From positions 434,001 through 498,000 of the forward strand of contig NZ_LMVK01000001.1 in assembly GCF_001541315.1 (NCBI RefSeq): DNA of 64,000 nt, given 5' to 3'. Of this stretch, positions 35,139 to 45,164 are shown piece by piece. The first letter of the stretch is position 1; the number at the start of each line of letters is the position of its first letter. This DNA comes from Agrobacterium tumefaciens str. B6. GTDB lineage: Bacteria; Pseudomonadota; Alphaproteobacteria; Rhizobiales; Rhizobiaceae. A program made the position numbers and the translations under genes. The notes beneath the pieces were generated by a model that was not told the DNA's origin, ran no database searches, and saw nothing but the letters and a program-made list of their open reading frames with translations.

Positions 35139-35584
35139 AAAGTACACTTCGAATTTCGCTGAAATCGGGCGAAAAGATTTTCATCAACGGCGCGGTTCTG
35201 CGTGTGGATCGCAAGGTGGCGCTTGAATTCCTGAACGATGTCACGTTCCTGCTTGAAAACCACGTTCTGCAGCCCGACCAGGCGACGACGCCGCTCAGAC
35301 AGCTTTATTTCATCGCGCAGATGATCCTCATCAACCCGGAAGGGCGCGATCAGTCGACCAACATGTTCCGCAAGTCGGTCAGCATGCTGCTGAATTGCTT
35401 CCAGCATGACGAGGTTCTGGCGGAACTCAAGCGGATCGACGGGCTGGTTGCGTCAGGCAAGGCTTTCGAAGCGCTCAAAGCTATTCGCGGTCTTTATCCG
35501 ATCGAGGAAAAAATCCTCAACAATCAGGAGATGACCCCGGCAACGATTGAACAGATTCGCAAGGAGATCGCACCATGGCGGTAG
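35135..35584 (+). CDS. flbT: Flagellin mRNA regulator FlbT
   Basis: 149 residues with the FlbT pattern: [20 protein letters not shown] at the N-terminus and [20 protein letters not shown] in the middle. In Caulobacter FlbT binds the 5' leader of flagellin mRNA and promotes its decay until the hook is complete. It overlaps flaF by 4 and flgD by 10 bases. Confidence 0.95.
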   Translation: MKSTLRISLKSGEKIFINGAVLRVDRKVALEFLNDVTFLLENHVLQPDQATTPLRQLYFIAQMILINPEGRDQSTNMFRKSVSMLLNCFQHDEVLAELKRIDGLVASGKAFEALKAIRGLYPIEEKILNNQEMTPATIEQIRKEIAPWR

Positions 35585-36045
35585 ATGCAGTCAATGCGGC
35601 AGCGGCAAACCCCTGGGCGAATGCCGGGGCGAGCAGCAGTGACAAGAACGCGGCCTCGCTGAACTATGACAGCTTCCTGAAACTCCTCATCGCCCAGATG
35701 AAGAACCAGGATCCGACCAGCCCGATGGATGCGGGTCAGCAGATGTCGCAGCTGGCAAGCTTCTCGCAGGTCGAGCAGACCATCAAGACCAACACCCACC
35801 TGAAGAGCATGCTGCAGGCGGAAGCCCTGACGCGCGCGTCCGATCTCGTCGGCAAGACCGTCATGAGCTCCGACGACAAGGTCACCGGCGTGGTCAAGGA
35901 AGTGCAGGTCTATTCGGACGGCGTTGTCGCCATCACCGAAGCTGGTGACAAGGTACTGCTGCAGGCCGGCGTGACCTTCTCGAATGGTCCAATCAAGAGT
36001 ACAGCTGATGGTGGGACCGATTCGAATAAGCCGGCTGGTTCCTGA
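35575..36045 (+). CDS. flgD: Flagellar hook cap protein FlgD
   Basis: Scaffold for hook assembly, lost when the hook is complete. 156 residues with the conserved [20 protein letters not shown] segment (about 43-62) and a short C-terminal beta region; the FnIII/tudor-like part of longer FlgD proteins is reduced, as in other rhizobia. It starts inside flbT (10-base overlap). Confidence 0.95.
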   Translation: MAVDAVNAAAANPWANAGASSSDKNAASLNYDSFLKLLIAQMKNQDPTSPMDAGQQMSQLASFSQVEQTIKTNTHLKSMLQAEALTRASDLVGKTVMSSDDKVTGVVKEVQVYSDGVVAITEAGDKVLLQAGVTFSNGPIKSTADGGTDSNKPAGS

Positions 36046-36093
36046 TATTGAAGAGGCGGCATGACGCCGCCTTTCCGGAATAAGGATGCGACG

Positions 36094-36360
36094 ATGAACG
36101 AGGCCGATGCGCTTGATATCATGCAGGCGGCAGTCTGGACGGTTCTCGTCGCGGCCGGTCCGGCGGTTCTCGCCGCCATGATCGTCGGTGTCGTCATTGC
36201 CTTCATTCAGGCCCTGACCCAGGTTCAGGAAATGACGCTGACCTTCGTTCCCAAGATCGTCACGATCATGCTTGTCCTCGGTGTCGCCGCCCCCTTCGTG
36301 GGCGCGCAGATATCGCTCTTTTCCAATCTCGTCTTTTCCCGCATTCAATCTGGCTTCTGA
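36094..36360 (+). CDS. fliQ: Flagellar export gate protein FliQ
   Basis: Small export-gate subunit, 88 residues, two membrane helices (TVLVAAGPAVLAAMIVGVVI; FVPKIVTIMLVLGVAAPFVG) around the conserved FIQALTQVQEMTL segment. The start is ATG 36094 with AAGGA about 9 bases upstream; the ATG at 36061 would add 11 non-family residues. Length equals that of other FliQ proteins. Confidence 0.96.
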   Translation: MNEADALDIMQAAVWTVLVAAGPAVLAAMIVGVVIAFIQALTQVQEMTLTFVPKIVTIMLVLGVAAPFVGAQISLFSNLVFSRIQSGF

Positions 36361-36517
36361 CGCCCGTCCGCTATGGATGCCACCTTCGCGCAAGCTTCGG
36401 CGGCTAGGGATAGGTTGAAGCATCGGGCCGAATTGCGTTCGCTTTTCGAAAACCGGTGCCGCGGAACCGTGCGGCGGCTTTTCCGTCGCCCTTCTCATGA
36501 AGAGACAGGACGATTTT

Positions 36518-38605
36518 ATGGCGCAACCACCAGTCATCTCCTTGCCCAAGGTAAGTCCGAGCATGCGAGACATCGGTTTCGCATTGGGCATTGTGGCGAT
36601 CCTCTGCGTTCTCTTCCTGCCCATTCCGGTCATTCTGGTGGATATTGGCCTGGCGTTTTCGATTGCGCTTTCGGTGCTCATCCTCATGGTGGCGCTCTGG
36701 ATTCAGCGGCCGCTGGATTTCTCGTCTTTCCCGACCGTGCTGCTGATCGCGACCATGATCCGCCTGTCGCTGAACATTGCGACGACGCGTGTCATCCTGT
36801 CCCACGGCAATGAAGGGCCGACGGCGGCCGGCGGCGTGATTGCGGGCTTCTCCAGCCTCGTCATGTCCGGCGACTTCGTCATCGGTCTCATCGTCTTTCT
36901 GATCCTGATCACCGTCAACTTCATCGTCATCACCAAGGGCGCAACGCGTATCGCCGAAGTCGGCGCCCGCTTCACGCTGGACGCCATCCCCGGCAAGCAG
37001 ATGTCGATCGATGCGGATCTGTCCGCCGGCATCATCGACGAAAAGGAAGCGCAGCGCCGCCGCCGCGAACTGGAAGAGGAAAGCTCCTTCTTCGGTTCGA
37101 TGGACGGTGCCTCGAAATTCGTGCGCGGCGACGCGATCGCCGGTCTCATCATCACCGCGATCAATATTTTCGGCGGCATCATCATCGGTTATTTCCGCCA
37201 CGGCATGCCGATCGGCGAAGCGGCCGACGTCTTCGTCAAGCTTTCGGTCGGTGATGGTATCGTCTCGCAGATCCCGGCCCTGATCGTATCGCTGGCCGCC
37301 GGCCTTCTGGTATCACGCGGCGGCACCGCCGGCTCGACGGATCAGGCGGTCGTCAATCAGCTGAGCGGTTATCCGCGCGCGCTGATGGTCTCGGCCATGT
37401 TGATGGGACTGCTCGCCGTCATTCCGGGCCTTCCCTTCCTGCCCTTCATCTTCCTCGGCGGCATCATGGCCTTCGGCAGCTGGTATATTCCACGCCAGGC
37501 GGAAGCCGAAAGCGCGCTGCGGCGTCAGGAAGAGGAGAACAAGGTTCTCCAGACCACCGAGGCGGAAAAGGATTCAGTCAAGCAGGTGCTGAAGACGGCC
37601 GAGATCGAATTGGCGCTCGGCAAGCAGGTTTCCACCCGTCTTCTCGGCGCGCATCAGGAGCTGGCTTTCCGCGTCGGCAAGATGCGCAAGAAATTCGCGA
37701 GCCAATACGGTTTCGTGGTGCCCGAGATCAAGGTCGCCGACGACATCATGATCCCGGAAAAGGCCTATCAGATCCGCGTCCACGGCACGACCATCGCCTC
37801 CAGCAGCCTGCGCGTCGGCGATGTTCTTGTCGTGACGGGTGCAGGGCGCAAGCCGAGCATTCCGGGCGACGAAATCCGCGAACCCGCTTTCGGCATGCCC
37901 GCCGTCTCCATCCTCGAAACCTTCACCGAGGATCTGAAGCGCGAAGGTTTCCACCCGATCGACAACGTCTCGGTGGTGCTGACGCATCTGAGCGAAGTCA
38001 TCCGCAACAACCTGCCGCAGCTCCTGTCCTATAAGGACGTCAAAATCCTCATCGACAGGCTTGATCCCGAATACAAGAAGCTGGCCGACGAGATTTGCTC
38101 GTCGCATATGTCCTATTCCGGCCTGCAGGCGGTGTTGAAACTGCTGCTCGCCGAGCGCGTGTCGATCCGCAACCTGCATCTCATTCTCGAAGCCGTCGCC
38201 GAACTCGCGCCGCATGTGCGCAAGACGGAACAGATCGTCGAACATGTGCGGGTGCGCATGTCGCAGCAGCTCTGCGGCGATCTGGCCGACAATGGCGTGT
38301 TGCGTGTCCTGCGTCTCGGCAACAAGTGGGACATGGTTTTCCATCAGGCGCTCAAGCGTGACCAGAAGGGCGAAATCGTCGAATTCGACATCGATCCCCG
38401 CCATCTCGAGGAGTTTTCGGAGCAGGCCTCGAAAGTTATCCGTGAATTCATGGATCGCGGCCTGCCCTTTGTCCTTGTAACCTCACCGGAAACGCGGTCC
38501 TATGTGCGCATGATTATCGAGCGACTCTTTGCGACCCTGCCGGTTCTCTCGCACGTGGAACTTGCCAAGGGTCTCGAGATCAAGATTCTGGGCGCCATTT
38601 CATGA
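36518..38605 (+). CDS. flhA: Flagellar export gate protein FlhA
   Basis: Large export-gate protein, 695 residues. The N-terminal half has about eight membrane segments and the conserved [20 protein letters not shown] and [20 protein letters not shown] stretches; the C-terminal half (from about 340) is the cytoplasmic docking platform for chaperone-substrate complexes (for example [20 protein letters not shown]). Of two ATGs, 36518 has AGGA about 8 bases upstream, 36497 has none. A 157-bp gap separates it from fliQ. Its end overlaps fliR. Confidence 0.97.
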   Translation: MAQPPVISLPKVSPSMRDIGFALGIVAILCVLFLPIPVILVDIGLAFSIALSVLILMVALWIQRPLDFSSFPTVLLIATMIRLSLNIATTRVILSHGNEGPTAAGGVIAGFSSLVMSGDFVIGLIVFLILITVNFIVITKGATRIAEVGARFTLDAIPGKQMSIDADLSAGIIDEKEAQRRRRELEEESSFFGSMDGASKFVRGDAIAGLIITAINIFGGIIIGYFRHGMPIGEAADVFVKLSVGDGIVSQIPALIVSLAAGLLVSRGGTAGSTDQAVVNQLSGYPRALMVSAMLMGLLAVIPGLPFLPFIFLGGIMAFGSWYIPRQAEAESALRRQEEENKVLQTTEAEKDSVKQVLKTAEIELALGKQVSTRLLGAHQELAFRVGKMRKKFASQYGFVVPEIKVADDIMIPEKAYQIRVHGTTIASSSLRVGDVLVVTGAGRKPSIPGDEIREPAFGMPAVSILETFTEDLKREGFHPIDNVSVVLTHLSEVIRNNLPQLLSYKDVKILIDRLDPEYKKLADEICSSHMSYSGLQAVLKLLLAERVSIRNLHLILEAVAELAPHVRKTEQIVEHVRVRMSQQLCGDLADNGVLRVLRLGNKWDMVFHQALKRDQKGEIVEFDIDPRHLEEFSEQASKVIREFMDRGLPFVLVTSPETRSYVRMIIERLFATLPVLSHVELAKGLEIKILGAIS

Positions 38606-39357
38606 TAACCGACCCGCAAGGGACAATTATCGCATTGTTCCTTGCTATTTGCCGTATCGGCGCCTGTTTCATGACCATGCCGGGCTTTTCCAGTTCGCGC
38701 ATCTCGCCGCAGATTCGCATGCTTCTGTGCGTCGCGGTATCCATGGCGCTTCTGCCGGTGCTATGGGACACGATCTATCCGAAAGTCTCCGGCGCAAGCC
38801 AGGGTACGGTCGTCGGCCTCATCTTCACCGAGGTCGTCATCGGTTCGATGTATGGCCTGATCGCGCGGTTCTACACGCTGGGTTTTCAGTTTACCGGCGC
38901 GCTCATCGGCGCTTCCATTGGCCTCAGTGCGCCTGGCGGTGCCGATGTCATCGAAGACGTGCAGGAAAACCAGATATCCAACTTCATCACTTTGGGCGGC
39001 CTGCTGGTGCTGTTCATATTCGATTTCCATCACATCGTTCTCAAGGCGCTGGTGGATTCCTACACCGCCACACCGGTCGGCGCGCTCATCAGCGGCCAGA
39101 AGATGCTGATTACGCTGACCGATACGCTGAGAGCCTCCTTCTCGATCATGCTGCGGCTCGCCAGCCCCTTCGTGATTTACGGCCTGATGTTCAACGTCGC
39201 GGTTGGCCTCATCAACAAGCTTGCGCCGCAGATCCCGGTCTTCTTCATATCGACGCCCTTCATTCTCGCGGGCGGCATTTTCATGCTTTATCTGTCGGTC
39301 GCGGCCCTCATCCGGCAATTCGTGGATGGTTTCGGCCCGGTCTTCATCGGCTTTTGA
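38602..39357 (+). CDS. fliR: Flagellar export gate protein FliR
   Basis: Third component of the FliPQR gate, 251 residues, mostly hydrophobic, with about six membrane segments ([58 protein letters not shown]). Normal length. It overlaps flhA by 4 bases, and the small coiled-coil gene follows after 15 bases. Confidence 0.95.
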   Translation: MITDPQGTIIALFLAICRIGACFMTMPGFSSSRISPQIRMLLCVAVSMALLPVLWDTIYPKVSGASQGTVVGLIFTEVVIGSMYGLIARFYTLGFQFTGALIGASIGLSAPGGADVIEDVQENQISNFITLGGLLVLFIFDFHHIVLKALVDSYTATPVGALISGQKMLITLTDTLRASFSIMLRLASPFVIYGLMFNVAVGLINKLAPQIPVFFISTPFILAGGIFMLYLSVAALIRQFVDGFGPVFIGF

Positions 39358-39372
39358 TCGGGAGAAAACGCC

Positions 39373-39792
39373 ATGGCTTCGGACAAGCGCTCGGCCAAAC
39401 TCAAACGTCTGGTAACGGTTCAGCGGCACATGGAGAAAATGGCCGAGGTGGAGCTGGCCGACACCACCCGCACCCGCACCGAAGTGGCGCAATCCATGGA
39501 GAACGTGCTGGAGGCGATGAGTTCCATGGAGCCGGTGCATCAGACATTCTCCAAGCATTATTCGGACCGCTACGGCCGTCTCGTTGTCCAGGACCGCCAG
39601 CTTGAAGGCGTCCAGCAATTTCAGGAAAACAAGGTCCTGAAGGAAAAGACCAAGGCCGACAGGCTCGAGGACAGGATGCATATTGCCCGCGATCTAGAAG
39701 ATCGCGAGGCCGATGATAATGCAATCTATGATTTGTTAGAAATTACGAATGTTTCCCACACACCAGCCTCCAGCAAGGTTGGCGATCCATAA
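39373..39792 (+). CDS. FliJ-like coiled-coil protein (candidate)
   Basis: 139 residues, almost entirely charged and helical, with two long coiled-coil arms (KLKRLVTVQRHMEKMAEVEL at residues 9-28; LVVQDRQLEGVQQFQENKVL at about 70-89) around a turn. That is the size and shape of FliJ, the FliI stalk protein, but the sequence signal is weak and position after fliR is unusual. No signal or membrane segment. A soluble export accessory protein is the best inference. Confidence 0.6.
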   Translation: MASDKRSAKLKRLVTVQRHMEKMAEVELADTTRTRTEVAQSMENVLEAMSSMEPVHQTFSKHYSDRYGRLVVQDRQLEGVQQFQENKVLKEKTKADRLEDRMHIARDLEDREADDNAIYDLLEITNVSHTPASSKVGDP

Positions 39793-39907
39793 TCTGTCCC
39801 ATTGTTGCATCGCGGGCGTTTTTGAGGACGCCTCCGGCGATGTTTCTTGATTGAGCGGATGTGCCGGCTTTCTGTGCCGCCCATTCGTCAGCTCGGGAGA
39901 TCTGGAC

Positions 39908-40465
39908 GTGGCGATATCGGTGATAAGTGATCTGGTGATGGATGTGGTTCGCGCTGCGGATCCCCAGGAAGTTCAGGTTGCCCAGGAGAAACTCAAGGCG
40001 AACAAGGCGGCTTTTGCCGCGACCAGCCTTGCCGATGCCGGCAAGGGTTTTGGCGCCGCGGTCGACATGCTGGATGGCGCTTCCTCGAAGGCTGGCCTCG
40101 GCGACACCAATATCCGCGCGGCCCGCACCGAAATCCCGGAAACCTATCGCAAATATGAAGCCTCGGTACTCCAGACCTTCGTGGCCAACATGCTGCCGAA
40201 AGACAGCGAGGAAGTTTACGGCAAGGGTAATGCCGGCGAGATCTGGAAAAGCATGATGGCCGAACAGTTTGCCGACACGATCTCCAGAAATGGCGGCGTC
40301 GGCATTGCGGAACAAGCTTACAAGGATGCGCTGCGGAAGGCCGAAAGCAAAGGTATTACCGACGTATCGATGAATGAAAAAGACCATAATGCTGCAATTC
40401 GGATGGTGGCGGAGTTCGAGCGGCAGGTCCTCGGTGTTTCCAATGAGAAAACAGACGAGGCTTGA
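39908..40465 (+). CDS. flgJ: FlgJ-type rod assembly protein (CheL-like)
   Basis: 185 residues from GTG 39908 with GGGAG 8-12 bases upstream. The C-terminal part has the rod-binding domain: YRKYEASVLQTFVANMLPKD and IWKSMMAEQFADTISRNGGV (about residues 77-140). The muramidase domain of enterobacterial FlgJ is missing, as in most alphaproteobacteria, where the protein is also annotated CheL. The separate transglycosylase at 29.2 kb could supply that activity. Confidence 0.85.
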   Translation: MAISVISDLVMDVVRAADPQEVQVAQEKLKANKAAFAATSLADAGKGFGAAVDMLDGASSKAGLGDTNIRAARTEIPETYRKYEASVLQTFVANMLPKDSEEVYGKGNAGEIWKSMMAEQFADTISRNGGVGIAEQAYKDALRKAESKGITDVSMNEKDHNAAIRMVAEFERQVLGVSNEKTDEA

Positions 40466-40494
40466 GAATGAAAAACCTTAACGAGGAGACAAGC

Positions 40495-40863
40495 ATGGAC
40501 CTTATGTCGAACGACCACCGTATCCAATCCGTTCTCGGCCGCCTTGAGATGATCATCGACAATGAGAACGACAATATCGGTAAGGACCCACAGTTCGACT
40601 TCAAGGTCTCCAATGCCCATAAGAGCCGTTGCCTTTATGAGCTGACGATGCTGTTCCGCGATACGCCGCGCGAGGAAATCGCCGCTGGCTATATGGAACA
40701 GGTCAAGGGCATCAAGTCCAAGCTTGCGACCAATGCCAGCCGCGTCGAGGCGCATCTGAACGCGGTTCGCGCCGTTGCGGACCTCTTGAAGAGCGCGATC
40801 CAGGAGGCCGATACGGACGGCACCTATTCGCAGGAACAGTTCATGTACGGCGCTGCCTCCTGA
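40495..40863 (+). CDS. FlgN-like export chaperone (candidate)
   Basis: 122 helical residues from MDLMSNDHRIQSVLGRLEMI, with GAGGAG 7-12 bases before the ATG; starts at 40462 or 40468 are possible. Three long helices (IQSVLGRLEMIIDNENDNIG; YELTMLFRDTPREEIAAGYM; RVEAHLNAVRAVADLLKSAI) fit a flagellar chaperone such as FlgN, which guards FlgK and FlgL. It overlaps the next gene by 1 base. The identification is by size, helicity and location. Confidence 0.6.
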   Translation: MDLMSNDHRIQSVLGRLEMIIDNENDNIGKDPQFDFKVSNAHKSRCLYELTMLFRDTPREEIAAGYMEQVKGIKSKLATNASRVEAHLNAVRAVADLLKSAIQEADTDGTYSQEQFMYGAAS

Positions 40864-41402
40864 TGTTGAAGCTTCTTCTCACCGGCGTCTGGGTTTGCGC
40901 CGTCACGCTCGGCGCGGTGTATTTCTCCGTCCAGTTGGCGACGGCGCCCGCGCCGGATGAGGCGGGGGCGAAAAAAGCCAGTCTGCAACTGGTCAAGGGC
41001 GAAAGCATCACGATCCCCGTCATCAATGACGGCGGGGTGAACGGCTATTTCCTCAGCCGGATTTCGCTCCGCGTCGACAAGACCAAGATGGCGAAGATCG
41101 AGCTGCCGGCAACGCAGCTGATGACCGATGAATTGTTCACGCTGCTCGCGGGTTCTTCCATGGTCAACATTGCCAACATCTCCACCTTCGATCCCGAAGC
41201 CTTCAAGCAGCGCATCCGCGAGGGGCTGAACAAGAGGCTCGATGACGAGGTGGTCGAGGATGTGCTGATCGAACAGCTCGATTATCTGTCGAAGGCCGAT
41301 ATTCGCGAGCAGAACGGTAACGGTACGCCCCGCTCGGTCAAGCTGGTAGAGGGCGAGAAGGCCGAAGTCGGAAAAGAAGCGGCTGCGGCGCCAAGTCATT
41401 GA
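40863..41402 (+). CDS. Membrane-anchored FliL-like protein (candidate)
   Basis: 179 residues with an N-terminal membrane segment (MLKLLLTGVWVCAVTLGAVYFSV) and a periplasmic domain. The order of elements resembles FliL: strand-rich start (ITIPVINDGGVNGYFLSRIS), RVDK, then LMTDELFTLLAGS and a helix IREGLNKRLDDEVVEDVLIE ending at LDYLSKADIR. The true FliL is at 8.4 kb, so this could be a divergent second copy. Last gene of the long plus-strand series, overlapping the FlgN-like gene by one base. Function inferred. Confidence 0.65.
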   Translation: MLKLLLTGVWVCAVTLGAVYFSVQLATAPAPDEAGAKKASLQLVKGESITIPVINDGGVNGYFLSRISLRVDKTKMAKIELPATQLMTDELFTLLAGSSMVNIANISTFDPEAFKQRIREGLNKRLDDEVVEDVLIEQLDYLSKADIREQNGNGTPRSVKLVEGEKAEVGKEAAAAPSH

Positions 41403-41604
41403 TGGCCAAGGGGCGAGGGGCTTCGGCCTGCTGCAGGATGCGGAGCATCTTTCTGGTTAATTGTCTCTTGCCGTATCCCCAAGCATTCGAGAGATTGCTT
41501 TCAAGCTAAATTCAACCTGCACCTGTATAAACAGACCCATGAACCACCATCCCGCAGGCCATGCTTCGGATCGGTGGCGATGGGTTTGGTATTGGGGGTT
41601 GGCA

Positions 41605-42279
41605 ATGAGTTTCGCGTCAGGTTTCGCGCGGCCGGGATCGCAACGGAATATCCACGGACTGCGCGTCTGTGATCTCGATTGGAATGGGGCGCTGGAATTG
41701 GTCAGCGGCAGGGCTTCAGCCTGTGAAGGGCACACGATGCTGTCCTTTCTTACTCTCGAAAAAGCCAAGCTTTCGCTCAAGGACAATGCCTACCGACAGA
41801 TTCTGGAAAGCTGCCTGCTTCTGCCGCAGGGCAAGGCAATGAGGGCCGCCGCGCGCAACGAGAATGGCGAGCCTCTGCCTGCCGCCATCGACGGCGTCGC
41901 CTTTACCATGGCGCTTCTGACCTATATGGCGGTGCCGAAGCGGATCGGTGTGGCGGGAGATGATGCGGCGCAGATCGGCGAGGTTCTCGCCAAGTTGCGG
42001 GCGCACGCGCCCTGGCACGATTTCGTCATGCTGAACCGCGATGCATCGGGCGTTAAGGTGGATGTTCTGCTGGCGGGAATGTTGAAGGAAAACCAGGAGA
42101 CATGGCTGCACCGCACCGTCAGTCGCGAGAATGCGCGGGTCACCATCGCGGTTGGGCCCCTGTTCAAGGTCCTGTCATCGGAAGTGGCCGGCATGCCGGA
42201 AATTTTCCGCAAGCTTCACATGAGCTGGCTCTACAGCCTCTGCGCTGAACCCTGGCACATCGCGCTCGGCAAGAGCTGA
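41605..42279 (+). CDS. WecG/TagA/CpsF-type glycosyltransferase, degenerate
   Basis: 224 residues from MSFASGFARPGSQRNIHGLR (GGGGG 6-10 bases upstream; the frame is open 48 codons further). The order of blocks fits family GT26: an N-terminal IHGLRV strand, SLKDNAYRQILESCLLLPQG, and a C-terminal GMPEIFRKLHMSWLYSLCAE-PW. In active members the second block ends in PDG with a catalytic Asp; here Gln75 stands in its place, so activity is doubtful. It is followed by a Wzz-like gene, which suggests a surface polysaccharide role. Confidence 0.65.
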   Translation: MSFASGFARPGSQRNIHGLRVCDLDWNGALELVSGRASACEGHTMLSFLTLEKAKLSLKDNAYRQILESCLLLPQGKAMRAAARNENGEPLPAAIDGVAFTMALLTYMAVPKRIGVAGDDAAQIGEVLAKLRAHAPWHDFVMLNRDASGVKVDVLLAGMLKENQETWLHRTVSRENARVTIAVGPLFKVLSSEVAGMPEIFRKLHMSWLYSLCAEPWHIALGKS

Positions 42280-42393
42280 GACAACGTCCGCAAGCGCCGC
42301 GTTAACCATTTGTTTGCCACGATCCTTTAACCTCTCGTAAGGTTTTGACAGTCGCCCGTGGCGGGCGGCACCGAGAGCGGCAGACGGCTTCAG

Positions 42394-44169
42394 ATGGTTG
42401 ATGACAATCCGGACATGATGGCGATCCGCCCTGACGAGGATGATGTCGCCGCGCCCGTATCGCAATGGCGCAGACATTGGCTGCGGCTCCTGACGTCCGG
42501 CTGCATCGCCGCCGCCACCGTTGCCGGGGCAGCCCTTCCGCTTCTGCTCATCGATTCCGGCTTTCGCGGTTATGTTTCGCAGGCCCGGATCGAGGTCTCC
42601 CAGACCGCTTACGATGCCCCCGACGCGGCCCGTTTTCTGGCGATGGCACGCCGCACCCTGCTTTCACCCTCCGGGCTTGACCGTATAACCGCCGATCTCA
42701 AACTGAAGTCCGCCGATATGGTCGGCGTTCGCAATCAGGGTGAGCTTGGCCTGCTTTTCGACCTTCTGACCGGCGCGGATGCGCGTCCGCTGTCCGCGCG
42801 TGAGGCGTTGAACGGTGCGGTGGGCCAGGCGATCCGGCTGGAACTGACACCGGATGAAAATACGCTGATCGTGACCGGCAAGGCCGCGACGCCGGAAACC
42901 GCCATGCGGCTGACTGACTATCTTTCGATGCGCGTGATCGCGGATGGCAAGGCCGGCACGATGACACCAGCCATGCGCGAGACGGAGAGGGCGCGGACAA
43001 GGCTCGATGAGGCGGAAGCCGCACTGAACGGTTTCCAGATGCGTCACGGTGATGCCGTGATGTCCGAGGTGCAGCAACTTGAGCAGCAGCTGCGCGATGT
43101 AAACGACAGGCTTGCCGGAATTACCCCGCAGCAACAGTCCGTCCAGGCTGATTTGACGGCGGCTTCGGCCCTGAAGCCGAATGATGTCTTTGTGAAGCCT
43201 CTGCCGGCCGGCGTGGCTTTTTCGGCGCTTGAGGATGTCAGGCAAAAGCATGCGAGCGCCAGCATGGCGCTTGCTGCCGTTTCGGTCGATTATGGCCCGA
43301 AACATCCCCGCAGCATCGCCGCCCAGAATGCCGTGGACGCGGCACAGGCACTTGCTGCCCCCGCATTGCGACAGTTACTCGAAGGCCTGCGGGCGGATGA
43401 AAAGCGCATCGCTCAGGAGGTCACGACCGCCAATGGCGAGCACAGAAAATACCTAGACCGCCTGAGCGAACTCGGTGTCGCCCCCGGCGAATTCTCGAGA
43501 TTACAGGGTGAACTGGAAACAGCGCGAAATGCCTATCTGGAGGCAAGCGAACGCCGTGACCTGTCCGCATCCGCCACGCCTGCGGTCGAAACGCGTTTGA
43601 CCAAGAAGGCAGCGCCGGGAGAATTGACCCGCGACCTGACTCAGGCCGCCATGCTGGCGGGCGGCGGCGCATTAATTGGCCTGTTGGGCAGTCTCTATCT
43701 CCTGAGCTACCGTCGCCATGACGAAGAAGAAGAGGGCGCATTGATCGTCGAAGACGGCGCGCAACTTCCATCCTCCGTCGAGCCACCGGTCCAGTTTCTG
43801 CAGATTTCGGAATTCGAACCGATCGAGCCGGCTGTGTTTGAAGATCTGCCGGATCTTGCCGCAGAGGGTAACATCGAGCCGGAGGAAGACAGCTTTGCCG
43901 ATTATTACGGCGAGGCCGTCAATGACGACGACGATATGCCGCTGGACGAGCGTGTGCGGCAGGTCCTGATGGGCAGCCGCACGGTCAGGGCTGCTGATCC
44001 GGTATCCTCCGGGCTTCCTCCGCTCCTGGCGGAAGCCCTTGCCGGGCGCTTCGATCATGCTCAGGCCGAAGCCGAGGAACTGATGGAATTGCGACGTCAA
44101 TTGGCGTTCCTGAGAGAGCGTCTTACCGATTACGCCGATCACCGCGAAGACTACCGCAAAACAGCCTGA
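42394..44169 (+). CDS. Wzz-type polysaccharide co-polymerase/chain-length protein
   Basis: About 591 residues. A membrane helix (about 31-53, [20 protein letters not shown]), a long periplasmic coiled-coil part, and a second helix (about 417-440, [20 protein letters not shown]) give the Wzz/GNVR arrangement. After it comes a tail of about 150 residues, strongly acidic ([17 protein letters not shown]) with a C-terminal coiled coil, instead of the tyrosine kinase domain of ExoP-type proteins. The start could be GTG 42358. Next to the GT26-like gene; likely controls export or length of a polysaccharide. Confidence 0.75.
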   Translation: MVDDNPDMMAIRPDEDDVAAPVSQWRRHWLRLLTSGCIAAATVAGAALPLLLIDSGFRGYVSQARIEVSQTAYDAPDAARFLAMARRTLLSPSGLDRITADLKLKSADMVGVRNQGELGLLFDLLTGADARPLSAREALNGAVGQAIRLELTPDENTLIVTGKAATPETAMRLTDYLSMRVIADGKAGTMTPAMRETERARTRLDEAEAALNGFQMRHGDAVMSEVQQLEQQLRDVNDRLAGITPQQQSVQADLTAASALKPNDVFVKPLPAGVAFSALEDVRQKHASASMALAAVSVDYGPKHPRSIAAQNAVDAAQALAAPALRQLLEGLRADEKRIAQEVTTANGEHRKYLDRLSELGVAPGEFSRLQGELETARNAYLEASERRDLSASATPAVETRLTKKAAPGELTRDLTQAAMLAGGGALIGLLGSLYLLSYRRHDEEEEGALIVEDGAQLPSSVEPPVQFLQISEFEPIEPAVFEDLPDLAAEGNIEPEEDSFADYYGEAVNDDDDMPLDERVRQVLMGSRTVRAADPVSSGLPPLLAEALAGRFDHAQAEAEELMELRRQLAFLRERLTDYADHREDYRKTA

Positions 44170-44246
44170 AAACGCCGCATTTTAGCTTGCATTCCTGCGA
44201 AGGGGGCACCATACGGAGCCTACGTAACCCAGCAGGAGCAGGACGC

Positions 44247-45146
44247 ATGGCAGTTGTGATTGACGGGAAGGCGAAGGCGGCTTCGGTAACGGAGGCGGTC
44301 CGCAAATCGGCAGAAGCGCTTGAGGCGGAAAAGGGCACAAAGCCCGGTCTCGCGGTTGTCATCGTCGGAAATGATCCGGCCAGCCACGCTTACGTGAACT
44401 CCAAAAGCAAGATGGCCAAGCAATGCGGTTTCAACTCCATCCAGCACACGCTGCCTGAAGAAACCACGCAAGCTGACCTTCTGAAGCTGGTCGGCGAACT
44501 GAACGCCGATGCCTCCATTCACGGCATTCTGGTGCAGCTGCCGCTGCCGAAACACTTCAATTCCGATGAAATCATCCAGTCGATCCTGCCCGAAAAGGAT
44601 GTGGATGGTCTGAGCGTATTGAATGCCGGCAAGCTCGCGACCGGCGATCTCGCCACCGGTCTCATCTCCTGCACGCCCGCCGGCGCCATGCTTCTGGTGC
44701 GCGGCATTCACGGCGATGATCTCTCTGGCCTGAACGCTGTTGTCATCGGTCGCTCGAACCTGTTCGGCAAGCCCATGGGCCAGCTGCTGCTGAATGCCAA
44801 CGCTACGGTGACGATGGCGCATTCGCGCACCAAGGATCTCGCCACCGTCTGCAAGACGGCCGATATTCTCGTCGCGGCGGTCGGCCGGGCGGCGATGGTG
44901 AAGGGCGACTGGGTGAAATCAGGCGCGACCGTCATCGATGTCGGCATCAACCGCATCCCCGCACCGGAAAAAGGTGAAGGCAAGTCGAAGCTGGTGGGCG
45001 ATGTCGCCTATGATGAAGCAAGCGCCGTTGCCGCGGCCATCACGCCCGTTCCCGGCGGTGTCGGCCCGATGACAATCGCCATGCTGATGGCCAACACCGT
45101 CATCGCCGCCCATCGCGCAGAGGGTTTGACCGCGCCGAAGTTCTAA
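44247..45146 (+). CDS. folD: Bifunctional methylene-THF dehydrogenase/cyclohydrolase FolD
   Basis: Interconverts 5,10-methylene-, methenyl- and 10-formyl-tetrahydrofolate in the cytoplasm with NADP. 299 residues, standard. Seen: [13 protein letters not shown] with the catalytic Lys, [22 protein letters not shown] and [21 protein letters not shown] lies 8-14 bases before ATG 44247; upstream in-frame starts lack this. It stands alone, convergent with aglR. Confidence 0.97.
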   Translation: MAVVIDGKAKAASVTEAVRKSAEALEAEKGTKPGLAVVIVGNDPASHAYVNSKSKMAKQCGFNSIQHTLPEETTQADLLKLVGELNADASIHGILVQLPLPKHFNSDEIIQSILPEKDVDGLSVLNAGKLATGDLATGLISCTPAGAMLLVRGIHGDDLSGLNAVVIGRSNLFGKPMGQLLLNANATVTMAHSRTKDLATVCKTADILVAAVGRAAMVKGDWVKSGATVIDVGINRIPAPEKGEGKSKLVGDVAYDEASAVAAAITPVPGGVGPMTIAMLMANTVIAAHRAEGLTAPKF

Positions 45147-45164
45147 GCGGTTTAAAATGGCCAG

